Source: Wolbachia endosymbiont (group A) of Anomoia purmunda (GTDB lineage: Bacteria > Pseudomonadota > Alphaproteobacteria > Rickettsiales > Anaplasmataceae). From it: a DNA stretch of 64,000 nucleotides. The translations under genes and the position numbers were made by a program. Positions 9,079 through 18,320 of the stretch are shown here, one piece after another. The notes under the pieces were generated by a model. The model was not told the DNA's origin. It did not search any database and worked only from the letters and a program-made list of their open reading frames with translations. Where the stretch lies: contig NZ_OX366362.1 of the NCBI RefSeq assembly GCF_947251545.1, positions 1,364,001 through 1,428,000 of the forward strand, given 5' to 3'. Every line of letters starts with the position of its first letter. The first letter of the stretch is position 1.

Positions 9079-9441
9079 CTACCTTCCTCTCCCTTTGTAT
9101 TTACCTTGAGTTGAAGCCTGAGCTTTCACAAATAGCTGCCAAAATCCTTTCTGATCGCCTTCTTTCTGTATCAATTGTGCCAAACGCTGCATCAATCCAT
9201 CATTTAGTATAATCATTTGTGTCCATTTGCCCACTGGCTTTGCAACGCCAATTATTTTTAGATTTTCTTTATAAACCTGGATCTCCTGGATCCCTTTGAT
9301 ATCATGATTTTCAAGCTGTTTTTTTTCACTCTCTCCCAGCTTGACGAGGTTTGTGCATATTCTCCTGAAAGAGAGAAATATTTTAATAGCAATAATTAGT
9401 ATTATACCACATACAACAATCTGCTCGTAGGACATTTCCAC
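9079..9441 (-). CDS. Small membrane-anchored hypothetical protein
   Basis: A 120-residue protein with one N-terminal membrane helix (IVVCGIILIIAIKIFLSF, residues ~7-24) followed by a soluble basic domain. The start is GTG at 9441, overlapping the stop of the ankyrin gene upstream, or ATG at 9435. The overlap indicates translation as one unit with the ankyrin gene at 9441-10250. I recognise no family. Confidence 0.65.
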   Translation of the reverse strand: MEMSYEQIVVCGIILIIAIKIFLSFRRICTNLVKLGESEKKQLENHDIKGIQEIQVYKENLKIIGVAKPVGKWTQMIILNDGLMQRLAQLIQKEGDQKGFWQLFVKAQASTQGKYKGRGR

Positions 9442-10250
9442 TATTTTAAAGTTATTCCGTGAAGCAGAAATAATGCTACAATTTCTTCGCTTCGATTTGC
9501 TATAGCGTTCTCCAGTGCTGTGTAACCTTCTTTAGAGTTATAAAAACATTTCAGATGAACGTTTGCCTTTTTGTCTAGTAATAATTCAACAATGTCTTTA
9601 TTGCCCTTCATAACAGCAAGATGTAGAGGAGTACAACCACTTTTCCCAATTGCGTTAACGTTTGCCCCATTTCGCAATAAAATCTCCACAGAATCTTTAT
9701 GATTGGATAAAACTGCTAGGTGAAGAGGAGTACTTTCTTCTTTGTCTTTAATTTCAAGGTCAGCCCCTCCTTTTATCAGCAATCCCAACGTTACCCCATC
9801 AGCATATTTTACAGCCGTATGAAGAGGAGTTTCACCTAGATGATTTTGACAACCGATGTCTGCACCGGATTGTAATAGATCCTGCATAACATACAATTGC
9901 TTATACTTTATCGAATAATGCAAAGGAGTGTCGCCATCGATATTCTGAGCATTAACATTTTTGCTCATAACTACAGCAACCTCTGCTATTGCTGTTGGTC
10001 CATATTGAGAAGCAATGTGTAGTGCTGTATTGCCCTTTTTATTTGCTGTATCAACATTAGCACCACACCCAATGAAGAATCGAAATAACTTGTAAAGATT
10101 CCATCTTACACAGAAACGTAAGATTCCAGTACAAAATCCAGTATTAATAATAGTTTTGATAATCTTGAAAATGATCAATGAAAGAAGACTAGGATGTCTG
10201 AACTCATAAATCTTCTTAGAAGCGTCTTGTAAAATCTTTTCAATTGTCAT
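9441..10250 (-). CDS. Ankyrin-repeat protein with hydrophobic N-terminal region
   Basis: The 269 residues contain about six consecutive ankyrin repeats from residue ~60 to the end. Typical units are GNTALHIASQYGPTAIAEVA, GETPLHTAVKYADGVTLGLL, ESTPLHLAVLSNHKDSVEIL and GCTPLHLAVMKGNKDIVELL. The first 55 residues contain a moderately hydrophobic stretch (LLSLIIFKIIKTIINTGFC) that could contact membrane. The gene lies in the prophage-derived island and is coupled to the small membrane protein downstream. Its binding partner is unknown; an effector role would be by analogy only. Confidence 0.85.
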   Translation of the reverse strand: MTIEKILQDASKKIYEFRHPSLLSLIIFKIIKTIINTGFCTGILRFCVRWNLYKLFRFFIGCGANVDTANKKGNTALHIASQYGPTAIAEVAVVMSKNVNAQNIDGDTPLHYSIKYKQLYVMQDLLQSGADIGCQNHLGETPLHTAVKYADGVTLGLLIKGGADLEIKDKEESTPLHLAVLSNHKDSVEILLRNGANVNAIGKSGCTPLHLAVMKGNKDIVELLLDKKANVHLKCFYNSKEGYTALENAIANRSEEIVALFLLHGITLK

Positions 10251-10309
10251 AGCAACCCCACAAAAAATGTGTTTGTATACAAGTATGCAGCGATAAATAT
10301 TTTTAAATT

Positions 10310-10430
10310 ATTAACTCATATACGCGTATAGCTAGTATTTTACAAGCAAACCACTAGCTGGGCTACTATTTTTGTGTTGAATATATAATATTTAAATAGA
10401 AATAGCAAGGTATTTAACTATTAGAGATCT
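10310..10430. repeat. Duplicated intergenic segment (copy of 7600-7715)
   Basis: The stretch gtatagctagtatttta at 10326, the imperfect partner actagctgggctac at 10353 and the following atatttaaatagaaa-type sequence closely track 7600-7715. One copy precedes the HTH regulator; the other lies between the ankyrin gene and the methylase remnant. It may mark an old duplication or rearrangement within the prophage remnant. Confidence 0.6.
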
Positions 10431-11226
10431 CTGGTTGCTGATTTTATGCCGTTTCTGACCCAGCTACAGTCTTTACTCAAGATTAAAATCTCATTTGATT
10501 TTTTAGAGTTACCCATTCCATAACTCCATTTGGGTTCAATGATGTGATGTTCTGTATACATATCCCGTATTTCCTCACAATCATTATACGATAAAACCCA
10601 TCTATCGCGAGTCGACAAAAGTTTCTTCATGGTCAAAATCTTTGCCTCTTTTTCCATATAGTTTTTGGTCAATCAAGTAAGGAGGATCACAGTATAAGAA
10701 ATCATTTGCGTGTTTAGGAATGCTTTTTTTGAAGTCGGCTAAATCTACAGTAAGATTTTTAATTGAAAACTTTGCTAATCTTTCTATTGAACTTGGCGTA
10801 AAACGTCTGGAGACATACCCCCAGACAATGTTGTGCCATTGAAAGATGAACGATTTAATGCAAAAAATGCTGCAGCAATTTCAACTCTATCTCTTAGGGT
10901 GAAAAATGTTTTTTGTAGGCTATAGAACATGGCAGATGTCATATTCTGGTATTTCCGCACTACCTCTGCAAGGATCTTTTAAAAGCACCTGCCAAAATCT
11001 TACTAATGGTTCAAAGGCGTCATAACCATAAACTTTTGTTCCTCTGCTGGCTAACGCTAACTCCTCCGCCTATAAAAGGAGAGCAAAGCGTAGGTAACCC
11101 TTTTGGAATATATTCATTAATAATTTGAGAAACGGCACGACTCTTGCCGCCGGGATAACGAATAGGGGACTTTACAAACGAAACTTGCTCCCTTTTTTTT
11201 GGATTTTTTTCTACACTAGCAAGCAT
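10421..11226 (-). pseudogene. D12-class adenine-N6 DNA methyltransferase (Dam-like), frameshifted
   Basis: The 5' part (from 11226) encodes KSPIRYPGGKSRAV and LCSPFIGGGVSV, the SAM-binding motif of D12-class methylases. The frame then shifts, and the next open stretch reads KVYGYDAFEPLVRFWQVLL. Further on, a different frame gives FLYCDPPYLIDQKLYGKRG with the catalytic DPPY. The last part (from 10672) continues RWVLSYNDCEEIRDMYTEHH. At least two or three frameshifts therefore break one gene of about 270 codons. WO phages carry such a methylase. The product cannot be made intact. Confidence 0.85.
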
Positions 11227-11239
11227 TAGAGGTTATAAT

Positions 11240-11818
11240 TTATTCTCTGGAATTTTGTTTAGAATTTTCCGCTACTTGCTGAATCGATACATCTTGAATT
11301 TCTTCTTCCGGCTTAGCTACTTCTTTAGATTCTGCCGCTAATTTGCGTTGTTTGATAAGTTTCTTTAGTGTTTTAACTGCGATGAAGTTAATACTGAAAA
11401 CACATGCCGAAGTTATGGCTAATGCTGAAAGAGGAGCTAAATTGAACATCGGCAAAATTGCCACAATCGTGCCAGATGTCAGTAAAAATGCTAACTTCTT
11501 GCTCCCGATTATTTTATTCTTCTTAACCTTTATCGGGTTTAATTTTTTTATTTTCCCTTTTAGCTTTTTGAAGCCTTTTTTGAACACGTTGCCTTTTTTC
11601 AGCTCTTTTTCTACGGGTTTTGTTTTGAAGCTTTTTATTTTTTCTTTTATTCCTTTTTTATCTTTTTTTACTTTAGAGGTCTTCTCCATCAACTTTAGAA
11701 GTTGCTCATGTGGCGGTTTTGGCTTAGCTTCTTGACCCTTAGTATGCTTTTTGGGCGAAACTATGTTTTTTAAACCTTTCTTTGCTTTGTGGTATAATTT
11801 CTTTAGTTTGCTTGGCAT
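11240..11818 (-). CDS. Lysine-rich membrane protein, hypothetical
   Basis: Starting at the ATG at 11818 (an earlier in-frame start at 11848 adds 10 residues), the protein begins MPSKLKKLYHKAKKG. It is extremely lysine-rich for about 110 residues. Two adjacent hydrophobic stretches follow (LAFLLTSGTIVAILPMF and LSALAITSACVFSINFIA), then a short acidic tail. The layout suggests a basic cytoplasmic domain with a membrane hairpin. It lies between a phage-type methylase and a patatin remnant, so it is probably prophage-associated. I recognise no family. Confidence 0.6.
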   Translation of the reverse strand: MPSKLKKLYHKAKKGLKNIVSPKKHTKGQEAKPKPPHEQLLKLMEKTSKVKKDKKGIKEKIKSFKTKPVEKELKKGNVFKKGFKKLKGKIKKLNPIKVKKNKIIGSKKLAFLLTSGTIVAILPMFNLAPLSALAITSACVFSINFIAVKTLKKLIKQRKLAAESKEVAKPEEEIQDVSIQQVAENSKQNSRE

Positions 11819-11829
11819 TTTTATGTAAA

Positions 11830-12456
11830 TTAAGATACGATATCGCAAAATTTATCGATTACTTTTTGATTACCTTCTATCATTGCATTTGCCTCCTGCT
11901 GCAGACATTTAATATTTTTTGATGTAATATTATCCATCTCAGCCGACGCTATTGTCAGTTGTGATTGTATCCTGATGTATCTGTCGTCCATTACATTACC
12001 TAGTTGATAATTCACTACATCAAGGCTCGATGCAAACATCACATTTAACAGAGGCTTTATCCAGGCTATCTTTCCTAATTTTCTGTACTTGATTCGATTA
12101 GATAGCCGACCAGTGCCAATTGATACCAGCACTATTTCTTCATTAGGGAAAAGTTTTTTGCTATTTGCGTACGCACATGCTGCTGGGTTATTGGCAAAAA
12201 CACCTCCATCTACTAACACTCTTTTCTCTTGCTTAACTTCTAAATACTTAGGTGCAAAGTATGTTGGTGCTGCTGTTGTGGCTCTGAGTGCGTCTTTTAA
12301 CTTGATAAAATTCCTGTCTTCTTTCCAGCTTTTAAAGAAAAATGGACAGTTATTGTGAATATCATAACTGGTAAGCAGTAGATTACTTGAAACATCAGCA
12401 ATAGTACTTTCGCCGAAGTATTTATCGAGTACGCATTTTAAATCAGGCTTTGGTTC
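11830..12456 (-). pseudogene. Patatin-like phospholipase, 5'-truncated
   Basis: The open frame runs from 12456 with no start codon at its beginning (an in-frame TAA lies just upstream). It encodes KCVLDKYFGESTIADVSSNL, later TTAAPTYFAPKYL and then LVDGGVFANNPAACAYAN. The DGG is the catalytic aspartate motif of patatins. The N-terminal half with the GXSXG nucleophile and oxyanion hole is missing, so the protein cannot be a lipase. WO prophages commonly carry patatin genes near the tail module. The 5' end is not visible nearby. Confidence 0.8.
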
Positions 12457-12528
12457 TTATTTTACAATAATTAACATAATGATAATAAATTATTAAATGG
12501 TAAACTACTATATTTATTCTTCAACTTA

Positions 12529-15500
12529 TTATACAATGGATGCACTAGCTGAAGGTTCAACATTACTACCCTCAAGTAAACTTGAAGGCCTATTACAACT
12601 AGCTGGAGGTTCAACTAAATTTGAAGGTCTGTTACAGTAATATATGATTGTAGCTGCAACTAGACAACAAGCTCCAACTACTATTCCTACCATTAGCATT
12701 TCCAAGTAAACTGCAATAGCTATCCCTGTAGCAACTCCGGTTATTGCTAACATAGCAGCAGCTATCACAGGCAACTTACTTTTTGCATTTTGTGGAGCAG
12801 GGTTGTTTTTGTCTGGATAACTAGGTTGTTTGCTGTTACCTTGAACATTATTTACTCGGTTAGAGTCTTTACTAGCTACTAAAGGTACCCCTGTTGGTAT
12901 TAGTTTTGGTTGTGTATCTTTTTTACCACTATTCTTATCTAAACTTTTTGGTGCAGTAACATCTCCATTGTTTGGATTAGTAGACTGCTTGCCGTTGGTT
13001 TTGATATCACTTTTTTGTTCTAGAATTGGTATTTTAACATTTTCATTTGTAACAGCTATATTATATTGATTGGATACTTGATCACTACCAGTTCGTGATT
13101 CATTTAACTGAATTTTACTTGAATCACTATTATCATTACTTGTAGAAGCTTGACTTACTGTAGCCACATCATCTTCGATCAATGTAACTGGAGGAGTTTG
13201 TGCAGCAAGTTCTTCCGGAACTATAGGGATTGCTTGTTGAACAGGAATTTGTTTATCCTCACCATCGCTACTGATAATAGAGGTTGATTGATCATTTATA
13301 GTAGTGCCAACACCTTCATCGTTAATATTAGCTGTAATATTAGAATGATGTTCGTTAAGGATTTCTAAAGTTTGTTCTGGACCACTAGAATGTTCACTGC
13401 TGCGTTGAGTATTATTAACTTGTGCCTCCTCTGAGTTTGTATCTTGACTTTCTACTGCATCATAAAAATGTTCATCATCTTCTGATTGATCCATAAGGGC
13501 AATACCATTATCTCCCTGAATTGGTTGATCACTTTCGTTTACAAGTTGAACATTATTATCCCTAATATTTACTAAACTTTTCGGCTGTACTACTTGTATG
13601 GGATCCTCTCCTATCACATGTCCAGCTAATTGAATAGGAGCTTGTTCATTCTTACCACTTTTTTGTTCTAAAATTGGCACTTTAACAGTAGAAAAATCAT
13701 TAATAGCATTAGCTAGAACTGAATTTTCTTTATTAAATAGCACTTTTAGACTTTCTTCATTAATCAAATGTAAATCAAGTTCATAGGTATTACCATTAGG
13801 GAGAGAAAGTTCAGCCTCTCGATCAGACTTTTTAAAAATTTGAGCAACACTCTGAACATTATTGAGGAGAAAAATTTTAATTGTTCTGTTGTTAGGCAAA
13901 TTCTTTAATGCCTCAATAGTACCAACAGTCCCTCCACGAGGAACAACCTGTTGAGCATCCGAAGTTGCAACATATAAAGCTCTACTTGTACTATTACCTA
14001 TAGAAAGCACTACACTTTCCTGCTGGGGTGTTGTTTGATCATTACTTGTAGAAGCTTGACTTACTATAGCCACATCATCTTCGATCAATGTAACTGGAGG
14101 AGTTTGTGCAGCAAGTTCTTCCGGAACTATAGGGATTGCTTGTTGAACAGGAGTTTGTTTATCCTTACTATTGCTATTATCCTTAAAGGTTTTCGATAGC
14201 CTCGGACTAATAGTGTTTCCACTGAGATAATAATTATTGTTAACAAAAAAAGCAATATCAGGAAGGTTAATTTTTAACCCTTTACTTCTTCCATGTTTAT
14301 GTAAAGATAGCATCACAAAGGTTATAAATCCGTCCTCACCAGGTTCAGAATGCTCATAAATTACTACTTTCTGTTCATTACTAGATCCAGAATATTTCAT
14401 CATTTCAGAAAGTGAAGCATCTTTATGTTTGTTCTTTACTTGCTTAAAATATTGTTCATCACCATTTGAATGGGTACTTGGAATGAGGTAACTTGGTGCA
14501 GTAATTATATTATACAATACTGTAGCAAGGTAAGAAGGATAATAGTATATAGATACGCTATTATCAGACTTAAATTTGTCAGGTTCAATATTTACAATAA
14601 GATTGCGATACATATCCAATGAATGAGCATAAAGTAAAGAACTACTACTTATTCTTAACTGTTCACCCACGTGCTTATAACCCATAGAACCAGATGGTAA
14701 TGAAGGTATGAAATCTGATAGATTAACTACTCTAATAGTATTCTTCCTAAGGCGCTCTTCATAAACCTTAGCAGCATAAGGGTCAAAAACCCTTGGAGAG
14801 GCAAGAGTTGCAACATGCAAATCTTCTGCACCCTCTTCTACACTCAAATGTAGAGCAGCTATGTTGGCAATTGCACCTCCCATACTATGACCTGTAAGGT
14901 TAAATTTAAAATCTTTAATTTCTAACTTTTTATCATTAGCATGTCCTTTTAATATCTCATAAACACTGCCCCAAGAATCCTTAAATAAAGAATAAAAACC
15001 TGAGTGGATCTTTCCACCTTCAGGCAAAAGCTCAGGTGCACAAATTAAAGGTATTCTAATATCTGTAATATAGTCAAAGAGATTACGACTACCGCGGTAA
15101 ACTATAGTTATTTCCTTATCTTTTATAAAAACATAACCAGCATGTCGATATGGTTGTTCATTATCACGCATATTATAGAATTGAATTATTTTATAACCTT
15201 CTTTCTTAAGTTGGGCTGGAACTCTATAAGATCTTTCCTCTAACTCAGAAAATTTTTTATTATTAAGGTTACAATCACTAACATAATAGCCTATCTTAAC
15301 AAAATTGATGATTTCTAATAACTTCTCTTGGCTAAATCCTGCAATTTCAGTTTTATTTGGTCCTAAAATACCTGGCCTTTGCTCTTCTTGAATATCAGTT
15401 ATTTCAAATTCATTTTGTTCTAGACTTGAATTATCTCCATTAGGTTCCTCATTAAACTGACCGGCAACATTATTATCTACACTTATAGAAGTATGACAAG

Positions 15501-16986
15501 CGTTTCGATATCTTTGTTGGATGGTTAAAAACTCCACTCCTGAATTTTCAGCGAGTTTCAATATAAAATTTGTGTACACATTTTGAATAATTGAGAAACG
15601 TTTTTCACGTATAACATTATCTAAAATAGTAACTAGACTATTTTGCAAGAAGGTCTGCCTATCCGTATCACTTAAAAATTTGGGATCATCTTTAATTAAA
15701 TTTAGTACTTTTATTATAAAATCCGTACTGCCAGTGTGTAAAGCAGCTTTTAAAATTAGGCCGTAAATCTTTTGTTTTTTCTCCTTACGTTCCACGCCAG
15801 CACTATGAATATTTTTCAAAATTTGTTTATCAATCTGTGCAACAATTTTCTCATCTGCAAATGCTTCTTTATAGATTTTTTGAATTATTGGATCTTTCTT
15901 TTGAATACGTTCTCTGCACAAGTACTCAACAATTGAAACATGCTCCTGACTTATTGCAGTTTCCAAAAGAGTGATGAAACTGTTCTTTAATAAAGTTTTT
16001 CTAGTTAGGTCATTTAAAAAAAACTTAACATCTCCTTCAACTACATCTAATACTTTCTCGATAAATTCTTCATTTTGTACTAATGACGCTGTTTCAAGCA
16101 CGCCATATAAAGGGTTAATACTTGTTTGCAACACTTGTTCAAGATCTTTTAAGACGTACTCAATAAGAACTGTATCTAATAAATTTTGTTCTTTTCTTAA
16201 TGCTATAACTGAAAAAAAGCCAATCTTGTTGAGCTCGTTAAGTTGTACAACTTGATCTTTTAATTCAATATAAAGGTCAGGAAATCTCTCTATAAAAGCT
16301 GCAATATATTTTTGACTGCCAATAAGTAGAGGTAAAAGACTCAAATTTCCTTCAGCAAAAAGTATGTCCTGGTATTTTTCTGCAAGTTTGTCATTAGCTG
16401 CAATTGCCAGAAGTAACAACTCTTTTGCCGAATAATTACAGTTATTTTTTTCTATATCATACCTGTGAGAAAGTATATTGCTAAATATATACGAATGATC
16501 GCCTCTAGATTGTCTTTCTTCAAAGCTTTCTACCCTTTGGTCTTCTAATTTTAAACTAAGGTAATCTATACAAAAATTTTTGAAACTTTCAACATCAAGA
16601 TCAGCAACAAATGAATCTTCATAACTTTTAATATTTTCTACAACCTCATCTAGTTTTTTGAAATTATTTTCGTTCATTGCGTCATTTAGAATATTTATAA
16701 GAGCCTGAATACGTGATATACTCGAGAGCGTTTTAGCATCTCTGGTAATAATAAGAGACTCGAGATTTTGATCAGTATTTGCAAGAATATGGTTCTCTAG
16801 ACTTAGATCATCATGGTACGTGGCCTCACTACTAAGTGAAATAGCTGGTACCACCCGATTTCCACTGTCTGAAATTTTGGACTCTACTTCAATATCTGAA
16901 CCTCCAGAATGGCGACGATCTTTAGTTCCAATTGTTTCTCCGCTTAAATCAACCAAACTTGAATCCAGGGAATCATCATGAGCCAT
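12529..16986 (-). CDS. Giant class 3 lipase-domain protein with internal duplication and C-terminal membrane hairpin
   Basis: A 1485-residue protein. Residues ~1-560 are helical with no clear family. The lipase (class 3) domain spans about 590-790: TIVYRGSRNLFDYITDIRIP, KIHSGFYSLF and the nucleophile elbow FNLTGHSMGGAIANIAALHL (Ser near residue 699). VVNLSDFIPSLPSG probably carries the acidic residue and a later His completes the triad. Residues ~900-1390 are low-complexity and acidic, with a near-identical repeated segment (DNA 13133-13258 and 14039-14164). Residues ~1400-1445 form membrane helices, followed by a short proline-rich tail. It starts with ATG at 16986. A role in membrane-lipid attack is inferred. 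Confidence 0.8.
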   Translation of the reverse strand: MAHDDSLDSSLVDLSGETIGTKDRRHSGGSDIEVESKISDSGNRVVPAISLSSEATYHDDLSLENHILANTDQNLESLIITRDAKTLSSISRIQALINILNDAMNENNFKKLDEVVENIKSYEDSFVADLDVESFKNFCIDYLSLKLEDQRVESFEERQSRGDHSYIFSNILSHRYDIEKNNCNYSAKELLLLAIAANDKLAEKYQDILFAEGNLSLLPLLIGSQKYIAAFIERFPDLYIELKDQVVQLNELNKIGFFSVIALRKEQNLLDTVLIEYVLKDLEQVLQTSINPLYGVLETASLVQNEEFIEKVLDVVEGDVKFFLNDLTRKTLLKNSFITLLETAISQEHVSIVEYLCRERIQKKDPIIQKIYKEAFADEKIVAQIDKQILKNIHSAGVERKEKKQKIYGLILKAALHTGSTDFIIKVLNLIKDDPKFLSDTDRQTFLQNSLVTILDNVIREKRFSIIQNVYTNFILKLAENSGVEFLTIQQRYRNACHTSISVDNNVAGQFNEEPNGDNSSLEQNEFEITDIQEEQRPGILGPNKTEIAGFSQEKLLEIINFVKIGYYVSDCNLNNKKFSELEERSYRVPAQLKKEGYKIIQFYNMRDNEQPYRHAGYVFIKDKEITIVYRGSRNLFDYITDIRIPLICAPELLPEGGKIHSGFYSLFKDSWGSVYEILKGHANDKKLEIKDFKFNLTGHSMGGAIANIAALHLSVEEGAEDLHVATLASPRVFDPYAAKVYEERLRKNTIRVVNLSDFIPSLPSGSMGYKHVGEQLRISSSSLLYAHSLDMYRNLIVNIEPDKFKSDNSVSIYYYPSYLATVLYNIITAPSYLIPSTHSNGDEQYFKQVKNKHKDASLSEMMKYSGSSNEQKVVIYEHSEPGEDGFITFVMLSLHKHGRSKGLKINLPDIAFFVNNNYYLSGNTISPRLSKTFKDNSNSKDKQTPVQQAIPIVPEELAAQTPPVTLIEDDVAIVSQASTSNDQTTPQQESVVLSIGNSTSRALYVATSDAQQVVPRGGTVGTIEALKNLPNNRTIKIFLLNNVQSVAQIFKKSDREAELSLPNGNTYELDLHLINEESLKVLFNKENSVLANAINDFSTVKVPILEQKSGKNEQAPIQLAGHVIGEDPIQVVQPKSLVNIRDNNVQLVNESDQPIQGDNGIALMDQSEDDEHFYDAVESQDTNSEEAQVNNTQRSSEHSSGPEQTLEILNEHHSNITANINDEGVGTTINDQSTSIISSDGEDKQIPVQQAIPIVPEELAAQTPPVTLIEDDVATVSQASTSNDNSDSSKIQLNESRTGSDQVSNQYNIAVTNENVKIPILEQKSDIKTNGKQSTNPNNGDVTAPKSLDKNSGKKDTQPKLIPTGVPLVASKDSNRVNNVQGNSKQPSYPDKNNPAPQNAKSKLPVIAAAMLAITGVATGIAIAVYLEMLMVGIVVGACCLVAATIIYYCNRPSNLVEPPASCNRPSSLLEGSNVEPSASASIV
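13133..14164. repeat. Pair of 126-bp direct repeats inside the lipase gene
   Basis: Bases 13133-13258 and 14039-14164 differ at only about two positions and are in the same frame. They encode VQQAIPIVPEELAAQTPPV and the following residues in both copies. The short motif PILEQKS also occurs twice. Such repeats could allow deletion or expansion of the linker by recombination. Confidence 0.85.
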
Positions 16987-18320
16987 ATTTTAAACCTCTA
17001 TTAATAATTAATCAAGTATAGCATAAAAAACTATTTTCCCAAGCAAAACTTTTAACCCCAATTCTGTATGGTCACAGAGAGTGATGAATTGTAAATAAAT
17101 TAGGAGCACTGGTTACATATAAATTCATAAGGTTTTGAGAGTTTTAAGTCTTTTTGTATAGTCTTGGTTGCACTTTTATGCAGCTTAACATAAGTAAATT
17201 TGATCTATAGCAACAAACAAATGCTTATTTTAACTTATTTCTGTTGGCGTTTTATAGTAGTAATTGATGTTAAACCGTTCTAAAATTGGTAGCTTGCTCT
17301 GAAGAAACACTATAGTTTTTCTAAGGTGGGTTTAAAAAAAATTATCTATAAGGTTAATATTCAATTTATTTATATTGAAATATACGATTTTAAAAAATGA
17401 CTATCTATGGAAGAACATGGTGGGGAGAGAAATGGCTTCAGTGCTTCAATAGAATTGATTATGATACCGTCACGGTATCCATTAGCCGCTAACAAGTAGC
17501 GGGATGACGAGGTTGTCGCCATGCCGCCGCGAACCGTCATACCGCCACGAACCGTCATACCGCGATTCATTCGCGGTATCTCAGCCACTAACACGTAGCG
17601 GGATGACGATTGTCAGGCTAGCCTGTCATCCCAGTGCCCAGACACTGGGATCCAGAAGACTTAATTTCAACCAAGTGGCTGCATAATAAAGGCTGGATTC
17701 CAGTGTCAAGCACTGGAATGACACCTTCCTGCCCAGTTCATGTTGCCATAAATATTAAGAAATTTACCAAGCAAAAAAAAGGCAAAAGAAGCCCTAGTCA
17801 TTGTCTATTTTCAGTATTGGCGTTTTTTAAGTCTTAAACACTGCAATTTAGCTGCTTTTAAGTGCAACTAACCTTAGCTATAAATATTTAAGAAATTTAC
17901 CAGGCAGAAAAAAAAGGCATAGAAAACCCGCAGTAGCTAGTTATTCACTCTCTATTTTAAAATTTGACGTTGGGTGATGTCTTGAACGCTTTATAAGCGC
18001 GTTTCAGCTTATATAGGTAAAAACCTAGAAATTTGATAAAGACATAAGGTACACATAGTGCAAAAATTTAAGCATAGTACGACAAATACAAATTTTCTTG
18101 TCGTTTTAATCTGCACAGATTGCGAAGTTAAATGAAATAGCTTCAGTTTCATGATAAGGGGACTGGCGAAGCTTGTAAAGTAATTTTTTTGTTTCATCCA
18201 ATGCGCTGCCAAAAGTTTGTTATGCAAGAATGCACTAGCCATTTCTCACAGATTCATTTAAACTTAATCAAGTGGGAGTATTATTAACGCGAAAAGGGTT
18301 TAATTAGAGATTTAAGTAAT
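16987..18320. repeat. 1.3-kb intergenic region with three repeat types
   Basis: I see no convincing gene here. The region holds a cluster of the Wolbachia repeat with cgtcatcccgctacttgttag-type arms at about 17460-17606, a palindromic element at 17623-17723 (two arms, inverted), and a 200-bp A/T-rich repeat at 17745-17945. An inverted copy of the last lies at about 25165-25385. The stretch 16987-17450 shows only A/T-rich sequence; it shares cactggttacatataaat with the element at 27301. Confidence 0.7.

Noticed and set aside
17370..17837. Three overlapping short frames of 60-74 residues on both strands
   Set aside because: All are made of palindromic repeats (arms read as HWDPE or TLGSR-type peptides in either direction).
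18009..18242. 77-residue minus-strand frame starting MASAFLHNKLLAAHWMKQ
   Set aside because: No ribosome-binding site, no recognisable domain and A/T-rich composition; could be a relic but not supportable.
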